Below, piece after piece: positions 33,099 to 41,912 of a stretch of 64,000 nucleotides of DNA. Within the stretch, counting starts at the first letter, position 1; each line of letters opens with the position of its first letter. The translations under genes were made by a program, and so were the position numbers. The notes beneath the pieces were generated by a model. The model had not been told where the DNA came from. It did not search any database and worked only from the letters and a program-made list of their open reading frames with translations. The stretch is taken from contig NZ_JAPZVR010000007.1 in NCBI RefSeq assembly GCF_027622855.1, positions 154,524 through 218,523 on the forward strand, in the 5' to 3' direction. This DNA comes from Glycomyces algeriensis. Its GTDB lineage: Bacteria; Actinomycetota; Actinomycetes; Mycobacteriales; Micromonosporaceae.

Positions 33099-35342
33099 AT
33101 GAACGCACCTACCAGCGTGCCCGCAAACACGCAGGCCACCGCACTCGGCTACCCGCGCATCGGCCCGAACCGCGAGCTCAAGCGCGCGCTCGAGGCCCAC
33201 TGGTCCGGCCGGCTCGACGCCGCCGGACTCGAAGCCGCCGCCGCTTCCGTCCGCTCCGGGATGCTCGACGATCTCGCCGTGCTCGACACGGTCCCCACCG
33301 GGACGTTCTCGCTCTACGACCACGTGCTCGACACCATCGTGGCCGTCGATGCGCTGGCGCCCCGGCACCGCCGCGAGGGCGAGCTCGCCTCCTACTTCGC
33401 GGCTGCGCGGGGTGATGAGGAGGCCGTGCCGCTCGAGATGACGAAGTGGTTCGACACGAACTACCACTATCTGGTTCCGGAGATCGGGCCTGAGACGGTG
33501 TTCGCGGCCAAGCCTGGCAAGGCGGTCGCCGAGTTCCTGGAGGCGAAGGCGCGCGGCCTGGACGCGCGGCCTGTGCTGCTCGGACCGGTCTCGCTACTTT
33601 TGCTCGCCAAGCCGAGCGAGGACGCGCCCGCCGATTTCGCGCCGTTCGACCGGCTCGACGACCTTGTCGAGGTGTACGTGGAGCTGCTTGCGGCCCTGCG
33701 TGACGCGGGGGCGGAGCTCGTCCAGATCGACGAACCCGCGCTCTGCGCGGACCGGTCCGAGGTTGAGCTCGCGGCTGTCGCCGCGACGTACCGCCAGCTG
33801 GTCGCCCGCTCTGCGATCGTCGTCGCAGGCGGATACGGGCCCTTCGGCGAGGCACTGCCGGTGCTCTTGGAGGCTGGGGTCGAAGGTGTCGCACTGGATC
33901 TCGTGCGTGGCCGCAGTGACCTGGAAGCACTTGAGGCACTGAATGTTTCACGTGAAACACTTTTGCTCGCGGGTGTGGTCGACGGCCGCAACATCTGGCG
34001 CACCGACCTCGCTCAGGCTGGCGCCGATATCTCACGGCTGCAACGCATCAGCGATCGCGTCGCGGTCTCCTCGTCCTCGTCGCTGCTGCACGTGCCCGTC
34101 GATCTGGATGCTGAGCACGAGCTGCCCGACGCGCTGATCGAACGGCTCGCGTTCGCGCGACAGAAGCTCCGCGAGATCACCGCCCTCGCCGACCCGGAGG
34201 GTTCGCGGGCGGCGCGTCCGGACGCTCCTGACGCCTGGCGCGACGAGGCCGTGCGCTCGCGGCTCGCCGAACTGGGCGCCGATGCCGACCGGCGCATTCC
34301 TTACGCCGAACGCCAAGCGGCCCAAGCCGAACGCGTGCCGCTGCCGTTGCTGCCGACCACGACCATCGGCTCGTTCCCGCAGACCGCGGAGCTGCGCAAC
34401 GCCCGCGCCGCGCACCGCCGCGGCCTCATGATCGACGCCGATTACAAGGCCCGCATGAAGGCCGAGGTCGCCATCGTCATCGCCGAGCAGGAGAAGCTCG
34501 GACTGGACGTGCTCGTCCACGGCGAGCCGGAACGCAACGACATGGTGCAGTACTTCGCGGAGCAGCTCACCGGTTTCGCGACCACCGCCGCGGGCTGGGT
34601 CCAGTCCTACGGTTCACGCTGCGTCCGCCCGCCCGTGCTCTACGGGGACGTCGCGCGGACGGCGCCCATGACCGTCGAGTGGACCTCGTACGCGCAGTCG
34701 CTCACCGAGAAGCCCGTGAAGGGCATGCTCACCGGGCCGGTGACGATCCTGGCCTGGTCGTTCGTGCGCGACGACCAGCCGCTGGCGGAGACGGCCGACC
34801 AGGTCGCGCTCGCGCTGCGCGACGAGGTGGCCGACCTCGAGGCCGCCGGGACGGCGATCATCCAGGTCGACGAGCCCGCGCTGCGCGAGCTGCTGCCGGT
34901 GCGGGCCGCTTCCCGTGCGGCTTACCGGGACTGGGCGACGCGCTCGTTCCGGATCGCCACCGCGGGCGTGCGGCCGGAAACCTCGATCCACACTCACCTC
35001 TGCTACTCGGAGTTCGGTGAGGTCATCGACGCGATCGCCGCGCTGGACGCAGACGTGACCTCGATCGAGGCCTCGCGCTCGAAGATGGAGGTCCTCGCCG
35101 ACCTCGACCGCGCGAACTACCGCAGCGCGGTCGGCCCGGGCGTGTGGGACATCCACTCGCCGCGCGTCCCCGCCGCCGACGACATGGCCGAAGCGCTGCG
35201 CCTCGCGGTGGCCGCGCTCGGCCCGGAGCGGGTGTGGGCGAACCCGGACTGCGGCCTGAAGACCCGCCGCTACGAGGAGGTCCGGCCGTCGCTGGAAGGC
35301 CTCGTCGCAGCGGCCCGCACGGTGCGCGAACAGCTCGCGTAA
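33099..35342 (+). CDS. metE: 5-methyltetrahydropteroyltriglutamate-homocysteine methyltransferase, 747 aa
   Basis: Cobalamin-independent methionine synthase. The N-terminal TIM barrel starts ATALGYPRIGPNRELKRALEAHWSG and the C-terminal barrel starts LLPTTTIGSFPQTAELRNARAAHRRG. Zinc ligands are visible as His and Cys in SIHTHLCYSEFG, Glu in VTSIEASRSKMEV and Cys in VWANPDCGLKTR. It transfers the methyl group from methyltetrahydrofolate-polyglutamate to homocysteine in the cytoplasm. Length matches the family. A cobalamin riboswitch controls it, implying a B12-dependent MetH elsewhere in the genome. The 19-base palindromic repeats begin 28 bases after its stop. Confidence 0.97.
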   Translation: MNAPTSVPANTQATALGYPRIGPNRELKRALEAHWSGRLDAAGLEAAAASVRSGMLDDLAVLDTVPTGTFSLYDHVLDTIVAVDALAPRHRREGELASYFAAARGDEEAVPLEMTKWFDTNYHYLVPEIGPETVFAAKPGKAVAEFLEAKARGLDARPVLLGPVSLLLLAKPSEDAPADFAPFDRLDDLVEVYVELLAALRDAGAELVQIDEPALCADRSEVELAAVAATYRQLVARSAIVVAGGYGPFGEALPVLLEAGVEGVALDLVRGRSDLEALEALNVSRETLLLAGVVDGRNIWRTDLAQAGADISRLQRISDRVAVSSSSSLLHVPVDLDAEHELPDALIERLAFARQKLREITALADPEGSRAARPDAPDAWRDEAVRSRLAELGADADRRIPYAERQAAQAERVPLPLLPTTTIGSFPQTAELRNARAAHRRGLMIDADYKARMKAEVAIVIAEQEKLGLDVLVHGEPERNDMVQYFAEQLTGFATTAAGWVQSYGSRCVRPPVLYGDVARTAPMTVEWTSYAQSLTEKPVKGMLTGPVTILAWSFVRDDQPLAETADQVALALRDEVADLEAAGTAIIQVDEPALRELLPVRAASRAAYRDWATRSFRIATAGVRPETSIHTHLCYSEFGEVIDAIAALDADVTSIEASRSKMEVLADLDRANYRSAVGPGVWDIHSPRVPAADDMAEALRLAVAALGPERVWANPDCGLKTRRYEEVRPSLEGLVAAARTVREQLA

Positions 35343-35369
35343 GGCCGCTGCCCCGCCCCCGGATCGCAC

Positions 35370-35477
35370 ATCCTATAGGATATATCCTGCAGGATCTGGG
35401 GGCGGGGCAGCGAATCCTATAGGATATATCCTGCAAGATCCGGGAGTTGGCGATGGATCCTATAGGATATATCCTGC
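35370..35477. repeat. Three copies of the 19-base palindromic repeat at 44/43-base spacing
   Basis: ATCCTATAGGATATATCCT followed by GC starts at 35370, 35414 and 35457. Copies 1 and 3 continue into AGGAT, making a second palindrome TCCTGCAGGA; copy 2 has one change there. The core is identical to the three copies at 18895-18983. They lie between the metE stop and the alr start. The spacing here is about one helical turn longer than in the first locus. Confidence 0.9.
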
Positions 35478-35538
35478 AGGATTTTGGCCGGAGCGCTGCT
35501 GTCCGGGCCCTCGGCGGCGGGCACGTACCCTTGCATAT

Positions 35539-36726
35539 GTGGCGATCGACAACTTCCGCGTCCTGACCGAGCCCGAGTTCGGGACCATGTCCGGCCTGGC
35601 GAAGGCCAGTGCCGACTGGCGGCGCTTGGCGCACAACGTCGAGGCGCTGGCGGCCGTCGCCAGGGTGCCGATGATGGCGATGGTGAAGGCCGACGGGTAC
35701 GGGCACGGCATGGTCCCGACCGGGCGGGTCGCGATCGAAGCCGGGGCCGCGAGCCTCGGGGTCGTGACCCTCAGGGAGGCATGGCAGCTCAAGCGCCTGC
35801 CCGACCTCGCGGACACGACCGTGATGGCCTTCTTCTTCGCCCCCGACCAGCCCGGCCTGACCGAGGTCGTGGGCGCGGGGATCGAACTCGGGGTCTCCTC
35901 GCTGGCGCAGCTCGACGCGGTCGCCGCGGCGGCCGACCGGGCCGGGCGTCCCGCCCGCATCCACCTCAAGGGCGACACCGGCATGTCGCGCGGCGGCGTC
36001 GCCGAGCACGAATGGGCGTTCGTCGCCGAAGCCGCGGCGAAGCACCAGGCGGCCGGTTCACTGGTCGTCGTGGGCGCGTGGAGCCACATGGCGTGCGCCG
36101 ACGAGATCGGCCACCCGGCGAACGCCGAGCAGAAGGCGGCGTTCGAGCGGTTCCTGGAGACCGTGGCCGCGTCGGGACTGGAGCCTGAAGTGCGGCATCT
36201 CGCGAACTCGGCGGCGCTCATCGCCGACCCGCAGACCCGCTATGACATGGTGCGACCCGGCATCGCCCTGTACGGCTACAACCCGGTGCCGCAGTTCGCG
36301 GTCGACCTGCAGCCGGTGATCGAGGTGCGGTCGGTCGTGATGTCGGTGAAGCGGATTCCGGAGGGCACCGGCATCTCCTACGGCCACACCGTGCATCTGG
36401 AGCGGGACACGAACGTGGCGCTCGTGCCGCTCGGGTACGCCGATGGTGTGCCGAGGGCCGCTTCGGGGAAAGCTGAGGTGTACCTGGCGGGCAGGCGCCG
36501 CCGGGTGCTGGGCCGGATCTGCATGGACCAGTTCATGGTCGACTGCGGCGACGACGCGGTGAAACCCGGTGAGCCGGTGGTGCTCATCGGCGCGGGCGCG
36601 CAGCACCCCGACGCGGACGACTGGTCGGCATGGGCCGGGACGATCCCGAACGACGTGCTGACGGGGCTCGGGTCGCGGGTGCCGCGGTTGTGGAACCGGG
36701 GCCTGGCGCCCCTCGGGGGCGCCTGA
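35539..36726 (+). CDS. alr: Alanine racemase, 395 aa
   Basis: PLP-dependent fold-III enzyme that makes D-alanine for peptidoglycan. The PLP lysine is Lys50 in MAMVKADGYGHGM, the second catalytic base is Tyr in GTGISYGHTVHLERD, and the C-terminal domain has RRVLGRICMDQFMVDCGDDAVKPGEPVVLIG. It begins with a GTG at 35539; about 16 extra residues precede the usual start, and an internal ATG at 35587 is possible. It heads the alr-hydrolase-tsaE-tsaB-rimI-tsaD string typical of actinomycetes. The repeats at 35370-35477 lie in its promoter area. Confidence 0.95.
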   Translation: MAIDNFRVLTEPEFGTMSGLAKASADWRRLAHNVEALAAVARVPMMAMVKADGYGHGMVPTGRVAIEAGAASLGVVTLREAWQLKRLPDLADTTVMAFFFAPDQPGLTEVVGAGIELGVSSLAQLDAVAAAADRAGRPARIHLKGDTGMSRGGVAEHEWAFVAEAAAKHQAAGSLVVVGAWSHMACADEIGHPANAEQKAAFERFLETVAASGLEPEVRHLANSAALIADPQTRYDMVRPGIALYGYNPVPQFAVDLQPVIEVRSVVMSVKRIPEGTGISYGHTVHLERDTNVALVPLGYADGVPRAASGKAEVYLAGRRRRVLGRICMDQFMVDCGDDAVKPGEPVVLIGAGAQHPDADDWSAWAGTIPNDVLTGLGSRVPRLWNRGLAPLGGA

Positions 36727-36765
36727 GTACGGAACGCCGCGTCTGCTGCACTGCGGCGGTCCCGG

Positions 36766-36890
36766 CGGTGGACGGGACTCGGTGGGCGGGGCTCGTTGGA
36801 CGGGACCCAGTGGTGGACGGGACTCGTTGGACGGGACTCGGTGTTCGGAGAGCTGGTGTTCGGAGGGCTTGGTGTTCGAAGGCATTGCGA
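36766..36890. repeat. Imperfect 15-base tandem repeats before the hydrolase gene
   Basis: Several copies of GTTGGACGGGACTCG and then three of a GGTGTTCGGAG-type unit, both about 15 bases in period, fill the gap between alr and the hydrolase gene. It is G-rich on the plus strand. No operator symmetry is seen. Confidence 0.7.
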
Positions 36891-36896
36891 GGCCGC

Positions 36897-38099
36897 ATGA
36901 GTGAGAAGCAGTCCCGCCGGAGGCGCGGTCTGGCGGTCGCCGGAGGCGTGACCGGCGGTGTGGCGTTCGGCGCCGCCCTGGCTTGGGGCATCCCCCGGTA
37001 CCTGGCGCGGCGCACGCGGGCGTCGTCGATCGACCCGTACGCGCACGAGCCGTTCGAGCTGCCGCCGCAGCGTTCGGTGTTCACGGTGGAGTCGCGCGCC
37101 GGCGTGCCGATCCACGTGGAGACCGCGGGCCCCGAGGACGCCGACCTCACGGTGGTCTTCGTGCACGGCTACATGCAGGACATGGCCACGTTCTACTTCC
37201 AGCGCAAGGCGATCGCGGAGTTGAACCGGAGCGACGTGTCCCTGCGGGCGGTCCTGTACGACCAGCCCGGCCACGGGCGGTCCGGCCCGCTTCCCCGTAC
37301 GGAGTACGGGATCGAGGACCTGGCCGAGGTGCTGCACGACGTGCTGGCGGCCGTGGCCCCGCGCGGGCCGCTGGTGCTGGTCGGGCATTCCATGGGCGGC
37401 ATGACGATCCAGGTGTACGCGCGCCTCTATGAAGCTGACTTTCGCGAGCGCGCGAAGGGCGTCGCGTTCCTCTCCAGCAGCGCGGCCGGCCTCGACACCG
37501 TGGAGACGAAGCCGATGCGCGCGCTGCGGCGGCTGCGGCGCACCGTGCTGCCGATGCTGCAGCAGGTCGCGGGCTGGACGCCGGACCTGATCGACCGGTC
37601 CCGGCTCCTCGCCGGCGACCTCGGGTGGCTGCTCACCCGCAAGGCCGCCTTCGGGCACATCGACCCGCCCGCGTCCCTGGTCACGCTGGTCGAGCAGATG
37701 AACCGGCGGACTTCGATGCAGAGCATCGTGGGCTACGCGCGCGCTATCCTCGATCACGACGAGACGGCGACGCTGCCGCTCTTCAAGGGGCTTCCGGCGC
37801 TGGTCGTGGTCGGTGACGAGGACCTGCTGACACCGCCGGAGCATTCGCGAAGGCTGGCGGAGGCGCTCGGAGGGTCGCGATTCGTGCTCATAGCCGAGGC
37901 GGCTCACTCACCGCAGCTGGAGTATCCTGGTGAGATCTCACAACTCTTGTTGGAGATGATCGACAAAGTCGTGGCTGAGATCGGCAGGGGTTCCGCCGTG
38001 TCCGCCGCACCGGAGGCGACGCCGTTCGAGCGCGATCCGGGGCGGCACCGCAGGTGGTCGCCGTTCTCCCGTCACCACGGGCACCGTCTCGAACCGTGA
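36897..38099 (+). CDS. Alpha/beta hydrolase with N-terminal membrane anchor, 400 aa
   Basis: A basic stretch RRRR precedes one hydrophobic segment (residues 11-33), then FVHGYMQDMATFYFQRKAIAEL, DQPGHGRSG, nucleophile in LVGHSMGGMTIQ near residue 163 and a C-terminal AAHSPQLEYP with the catalytic histidine. The C-terminal 40 residues are basic. Membrane-bound hydrolases of this type are standard between alr and tsaE in actinomycetes, but no substrate is established. The ATG at 36897 retains the anchor. GGAG upstream is weak. Confidence 0.85.
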   Translation: MSEKQSRRRRGLAVAGGVTGGVAFGAALAWGIPRYLARRTRASSIDPYAHEPFELPPQRSVFTVESRAGVPIHVETAGPEDADLTVVFVHGYMQDMATFYFQRKAIAELNRSDVSLRAVLYDQPGHGRSGPLPRTEYGIEDLAEVLHDVLAAVAPRGPLVLVGHSMGGMTIQVYARLYEADFRERAKGVAFLSSSAAGLDTVETKPMRALRRLRRTVLPMLQQVAGWTPDLIDRSRLLAGDLGWLLTRKAAFGHIDPPASLVTLVEQMNRRTSMQSIVGYARAILDHDETATLPLFKGLPALVVVGDEDLLTPPEHSRRLAEALGGSRFVLIAEAAHSPQLEYPGEISQLLLEMIDKVVAEIGRGSAVSAAPEATPFERDPGRHRRWSPFSRHHGHRLEP

Positions 38100-38172
38100 C
38101 GCGGTTCGGGAGGCAAGACAGCGCCGCGCCGACACGACGCGGCCCATCGACATGCACTTGGAGGAGTGAAAC

Positions 38173-38682
38173 GTGAGGCTCCAGCTCCAGACGGCCGACG
38201 ACACCCACGAGTTCGGGGTGCGCCTGGCCGCGGTCCTTCGCGCGGGCGACCTCGTGATCCTCACCGGCCCGCTGGGCGCCGGGAAGACGGCTCTCACCCA
38301 GGGCATCGGCGCCGGTCTCGGCGTTGAGGGGCGGATCACCAGCCCCACCTTCGTGATCGCGCGCTCGCACCGCGCGGGCACCGCGGGCGTGCCGCTGGTG
38401 CACGTCGACGCGTACCGGCTGGAGACCCTCGACGAGCTCGACGACCTCGACCTCGACACTGACGTGGACACGGCCGTCACGGTCGTGGAGTGGGGCGCGG
38501 GCCTGGCCGAGCGCCTCGCCGAGTCGCACCTGGAGATCGCGATCGAACGCCGGGCCGACGAGGTCCGCGAGGTCGTGCTCCATGGCCGCGGCGGCGACTG
38601 GGCCGAGCGCCTGGCGTCGGGTCTCGGCGATGCTCGCGAGCCGTCGATCGGTGCCGCGTCGCCCGTGGGCGCCGTCGCATGA
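38173..38682 (+). CDS. tsaE: tRNA t6A biosynthesis ATPase TsaE, 169 aa
   Basis: Walker A is GPLGAGKT at residues 32-39, followed by TSPTFVIARSH and HVDAYRL, the TsaE pattern. TsaE is the ATPase that resets the TsaB-TsaD complex in N6-threonylcarbamoyladenosine formation at tRNA position 37. The start is a GTG at 38173 with GGAGGAG upstream. Its stop overlaps the tsaB start by four bases. Confidence 0.95.
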   Translation: MRLQLQTADDTHEFGVRLAAVLRAGDLVILTGPLGAGKTALTQGIGAGLGVEGRITSPTFVIARSHRAGTAGVPLVHVDAYRLETLDELDDLDLDTDVDTAVTVVEWGAGLAERLAESHLEIAIERRADEVREVVLHGRGGDWAERLASGLGDAREPSIGAASPVGAVA

Positions 38683-39329
38683 GGGTCCTCGCACTCGACA
38701 CGTCCACTGCCGCAGTGCAGGCCGCGCTCGTCGACCTCGATGACGACGAGTTGTTCCTGACCTCGTTCCGCCGCGAGATCGACGCGCGCGGGCATGTGGA
38801 GAAGCTCGCCCCGTTCATCGAAGGCTGCCTGGCGGATGCCGGTCGCACCGTCAAGGACGTCGACGCGGTCGTCTCCGGGGTCGGCCCCGGGCCGTTCACC
38901 GGCCTGCGCGTCGGCATGGTCACCGCCGCCGCGTTCGCCGACGGCGCGGGCATCCCCGTCTACGGCGTCTGCTCGCTCGACGGCATCGGCGCCAACACGA
39001 GGGGCCGCGCGCTCGCGGCCACGGACGCGCGCCGCAAGGAGATCTACTGGGCCGTCTACGAAGACGGCGTGCGCGAGGGCGAACCGCAGGTCTGCAAGCC
39101 GAGCGAGCTGCCGGACACCCGCGCCGACTACGCGATCGGCGAAGGCGCGAGCAAGTACGCCGACGAGCTCCCGATGGACGCCGAGGCCACCGCGATCTAC
39201 CCTGACCTGGTGAAACTCGTCGAACTCGCCTCGCCGCGCCTGCTCGCGGGCGCCCCGAGCGAGCAGCTCACCCCGCTGTACCTGCGCCGCCCGGACGCGC
39301 AACCGTCCAAGCCCGCGCCGTCGGCCTGA
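38679..39329 (+). CDS. tsaB: tRNA t6A biosynthesis protein TsaB, 216 aa
   Basis: ASKHA-fold protein beginning MRVLALDTSTAAVQAALVD with VVSGVGPGPFTGLRVGMVTAAAFADGAGIPVYGVCSLDG. Lacks the metal-binding histidines of TsaD and acts as its scaffold. It is coupled to tsaE by ATGA and is followed closely by rimI. Length is normal. Confidence 0.95.
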   Translation: MRVLALDTSTAAVQAALVDLDDDELFLTSFRREIDARGHVEKLAPFIEGCLADAGRTVKDVDAVVSGVGPGPFTGLRVGMVTAAAFADGAGIPVYGVCSLDGIGANTRGRALAATDARRKEIYWAVYEDGVREGEPQVCKPSELPDTRADYAIGEGASKYADELPMDAEATAIYPDLVKLVELASPRLLAGAPSEQLTPLYLRRPDAQPSKPAPSA

Positions 39330-39356
39330 CCGCTCCGCGTGGTACAGCTTGATGCG

Positions 39357-39800
39357 ATGAACGACTTGCGGATCGACCGGCTGCGCTGGTGGCACCTGCC
39401 CGCCGTCGCCGAGATGGAGACCGCGATCTTCGGGCCCGAGGCCTGGAGCGAGGGCCTGCTCTGGACCGAGCTCTCCGCCGGGAACGACTACCGCGCGGTG
39501 TTCGACGGCGAGCGCATCCTCGGCTACGCGGGGACCGCGCTCAACGGCGATGAGCTGTGGCTCAACAACATCGCCGTGAGCGCCGAGGCCCGCCGCCGCG
39601 GTGTCGCGCGGATGCTCATGGACGATTTGATCGCCAGAGGCCGGGGGCACGGTGTGAAGTCGGTGTACCTGGAGGTCGCCGTCGACAACGTCCCGGCCCA
39701 GCGCCTGTACGACGGGTACGGTTTCTACGGCATCGGGTTGCGCAAGAACTACTACCAGCACACCGGCACGGATGCCGCGGTGATGAGGATGGACCTGTGA
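39357..39800 (+). CDS. rimI: Ribosomal protein alanine N-acetyltransferase RimI, 147 aa
   Basis: GNAT protein starting [32 protein letters not shown] with the acetyl-CoA loop [22 protein letters not shown] and a C-terminal [30 protein letters not shown]. Known members acetylate the N-terminus of S18. The ATG at 39357 matches the family start; a GTG at 39339 is less likely. It overlaps tsaD by four bases (GTGA). The tsaB-rimI-tsaD order is characteristic of actinomycetes. Confidence 0.93.
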   Translation: MNDLRIDRLRWWHLPAVAEMETAIFGPEAWSEGLLWTELSAGNDYRAVFDGERILGYAGTALNGDELWLNNIAVSAEARRRGVARMLMDDLIARGRGHGVKSVYLEVAVDNVPAQRLYDGYGFYGIGLRKNYYQHTGTDAAVMRMDL

Positions 39801-40855
39801 AGAACAACCCTGTGGTGATGGGCATCGAGACCTCGTGCGACGAGACCGGTGTCGGGATCGTGCGCGGCCACGAGCTGCTGGCCGACGCCGTGGCCTCTTC
39901 GGTCGACGAGCACGCCCGCTTCGGCGGGGTCGTGCCCGAGGTCGCCAGCCGCGCGCACCTCGAGGCGATGGTGCCCACGGTGCAGCGGGCCCTGGACGAC
40001 GCCGGGCTCACCCTCGCCGACCTCGACGGCATCGCCGTCACCGCCGGTCCCGGCCTCGCCGGGGCGCTCATGGTCGGTGTCGGCGCGGCGAAGGCCTACT
40101 CGCTCGCCACCGGCGTTCCGCTCTACGGCGTCAACCACTTGAGCGCGCACATCGCGGTCGACACCCTCGAGAACGGCCCGATCCCGGAGCCGGCGATCGG
40201 CCTGCTCGTCTCGGGCGGCCACTCGTCGATCATGATGGTCGAGGACCTCGCCGGGAAGGTCACGCAGCTGGGCGCGAGCATCGACGACGCCGCCGGTGAG
40301 GCGTTCGACAAGGTCGCGCGCCTGCTCGGCCTGCCGTTCCCCGGCGGGCCCTACATCGACAAGGCCGCCAAGGAAGGCGACCGGGCGTTCGTGCGCTTCC
40401 CGCGCGGCCTCACCGCCGCGAAGGACATGGAGCGCCACCGCTACGACTTCTCGTTCTCCGGGCTGAAGACCGCCGTGGCCCGCTGGATCGAAGCCCAACG
40501 GGCCGAAGGCAACAACGTGCCGGTGAACGACGTGGCCGCGGCCTTCCAGGAGGCCGTCTGCGACGTGCTCACCCAGAAGGCGATCCTCGCGGCGAAGGAG
40601 CACGGCGTCGGGACGATCCTCCTCGGCGGCGGCGTCGCCGCGAACTCGCGGCTGCGCACCCTCGCGGTCGAACGCGCCGAGGACGCCGGGATCACGCTGC
40701 GCTACCCGAGGCCGAAGCTGTGCACCGACAACGGCGCCATGGTCGCCGCCCTCGGCTCGCACCTCGTCTCGGCCGGCGTCGCGCCGTCCGTGATCGACTT
40801 CCCCGCGAACTCGTCGATGGATATCGAGATCGTGAGCCTCGCCAACCGGATCTAG
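39797..40855 (+). CDS. tsaD: tRNA N6-adenosine threonylcarbamoyltransferase TsaD, 352 aa
   Basis: Catalytic subunit of t6A synthesis. It starts [18 protein letters not shown], has [11 protein letters not shown], the metal-binding HLSAHIAVD pair near residue 117, [32 protein letters not shown] and the C-terminal [13 protein letters not shown] aspartate. Length is normal. It begins with GTG overlapping the rimI stop. Its TAG shares CTAG with the convergent neighbour. Confidence 0.97.
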   Translation: MKNNPVVMGIETSCDETGVGIVRGHELLADAVASSVDEHARFGGVVPEVASRAHLEAMVPTVQRALDDAGLTLADLDGIAVTAGPGLAGALMVGVGAAKAYSLATGVPLYGVNHLSAHIAVDTLENGPIPEPAIGLLVSGGHSSIMMVEDLAGKVTQLGASIDDAAGEAFDKVARLLGLPFPGGPYIDKAAKEGDRAFVRFPRGLTAAKDMERHRYDFSFSGLKTAVARWIEAQRAEGNNVPVNDVAAAFQEAVCDVLTQKAILAAKEHGVGTILLGGGVAANSRLRTLAVERAEDAGITLRYPRPKLCTDNGAMVAALGSHLVSAGVAPSVIDFPANSSMDIEIVSLANRI

Positions 40856-41262
40856 ACCGCTTGGGCGACTGCGGGTTCGGCCGCGGTCCGGCTCGCGCGG
40901 CGGACGCCGGCGAGGTAGAGGACCGCGCCGACCACGCCCGCGATCCACGGCGACGGCAGCAGGATCACCATGTTCACCAGCGCCCAGGCGAGCAGGATCC
41001 AGCCGAGGAACGCGGGCGGCACCAGGCCGCGCCGGTCGATCCAGAGGATCGCGAGGCCGAGCACCAGCAGCGGCACCCCGAAGCTGGCGAAGGTGAACCA
41101 GTACGCGCCCATGGTCGGGTTCATCTCGAGGAATCCCCCTTCGGGGCGCCAGAGTTCGGCGCCGAACCAGGCGGGGGCGCGTTTGACGGCGGTCAGCGCG
41201 AGGCCGAGAACCGTGTGCGCGGTGCCGAGGACGGCGAAGATCCATCCGGCCGATCTGATCAT
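40852..41262 (-). CDS. Four-helix membrane protein (DUF6463-like), 136 aa
   Basis: Begins [38 protein letters not shown] and has three further hydrophobic helices with an aromatic FWYFxFASFG loop. It resembles small actinomycete membrane proteins of the DUF6463 type; no function is known. ATG at 41262 fits the palindromic operator upstream. It is divergent from a TetR gene and is probably its target. Confidence 0.75.
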   Translation of the reverse strand: MIRSAGWIFAVLGTAHTVLGLALTAVKRAPAWFGAELWRPEGGFLEMNPTMGAYWFTFASFGVPLLVLGLAILWIDRRGLVPPAFLGWILLAWALVNMVILLPSPWIAGVVGAVLYLAGVRRASRTAAEPAVAQAV

Positions 41263-41274
41263 GACGACTCCTAA

Positions 41275-41312
41275 ATACGGAACTACTAGTTTCAATACTC
41301 TTGGTTCCGTAT
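41275..41312. promoter_or_regulatory. Inverted-repeat operator upstream of TetR
   Basis: ATACGGAAC (41275-41283) and GTTCCGTAT (41304-41312) are perfect complements separated by 20 bases, in the 60-base gap between the divergent membrane protein and TetR genes. The two halves may bind one dimer each rather than one molecule. Confidence 0.7.
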
Positions 41313-41321
41313 CCTAGGTCC

Positions 41322-41912
41322 ATGCCGGAACCGAAGCAACCCGTGGGCCGCCCCCGCGACAGCCAGATCGATCACGCCATCACCACCGCGACAAGGGCAC
41401 TGCTGGCCGAACGCGGGTACGCGAAGCTCACCGTGGACGCGGTCGCGTCCCGGGCCGGGATCGGCAAGGCCGCGATCTACCGGCGGTTCGCGACCAAGCA
41501 GGAGATGATCTTCGCGGCCACCGTGCACGACATGGAGGAGCAGCCGCCGCCCGACTCGGGCTCGCTGCGCGGCGACCTGCAGGCCATCGGCGAGGTCATC
41601 GCCGCGCAGCTCTCAACTGCGCCTCCCGATGTGCTGCACGGACTCCTGGCCGACATCCACGGCGACAAGACCCTCGGGGCCCGCTTCACGGGGACGTTCA
41701 TCGAGCGCGAGCGGTTCGTGATCGACACAGTCCTCGCGCGCGCGGTCGAGCGCGGCGAACTGGCCGCGATGCCGGACGCCGCGATCGTCCACGCCCTGCT
41801 GCTCGGCCCGATCTTCTACTGGCTGCTCATCCTCATCGGCGACCGCGGCTCCCTGCCCGAACTGGTGCGAACCGCGGTCGGCGCGGTCGCCGACACACTG
41901 ACCGCTACCTGA
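41322..41912 (+). CDS. TetR-family regulator, 196 aa
   Basis: Helix-turn-helix IDHAITTATRALLAERGYAKLTVDAVASRAGIGKAAIYRRFATKQEMIFAATV spans residues 13-65, with a TetR_C-type ligand region carrying an LADIHGDKTLGARFTGTFIERERF stretch common in this subgroup. ATG at 41322 is chosen for the arm length. It is divergent from the small membrane protein and convergent (eight-base overlap) with an MFS transporter gene. Confidence 0.88.
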   Translation: MPEPKQPVGRPRDSQIDHAITTATRALLAERGYAKLTVDAVASRAGIGKAAIYRRFATKQEMIFAATVHDMEEQPPPDSGSLRGDLQAIGEVIAAQLSTAPPDVLHGLLADIHGDKTLGARFTGTFIERERFVIDTVLARAVERGELAAMPDAAIVHALLLGPIFYWLLILIGDRGSLPELVRTAVGAVADTLTAT

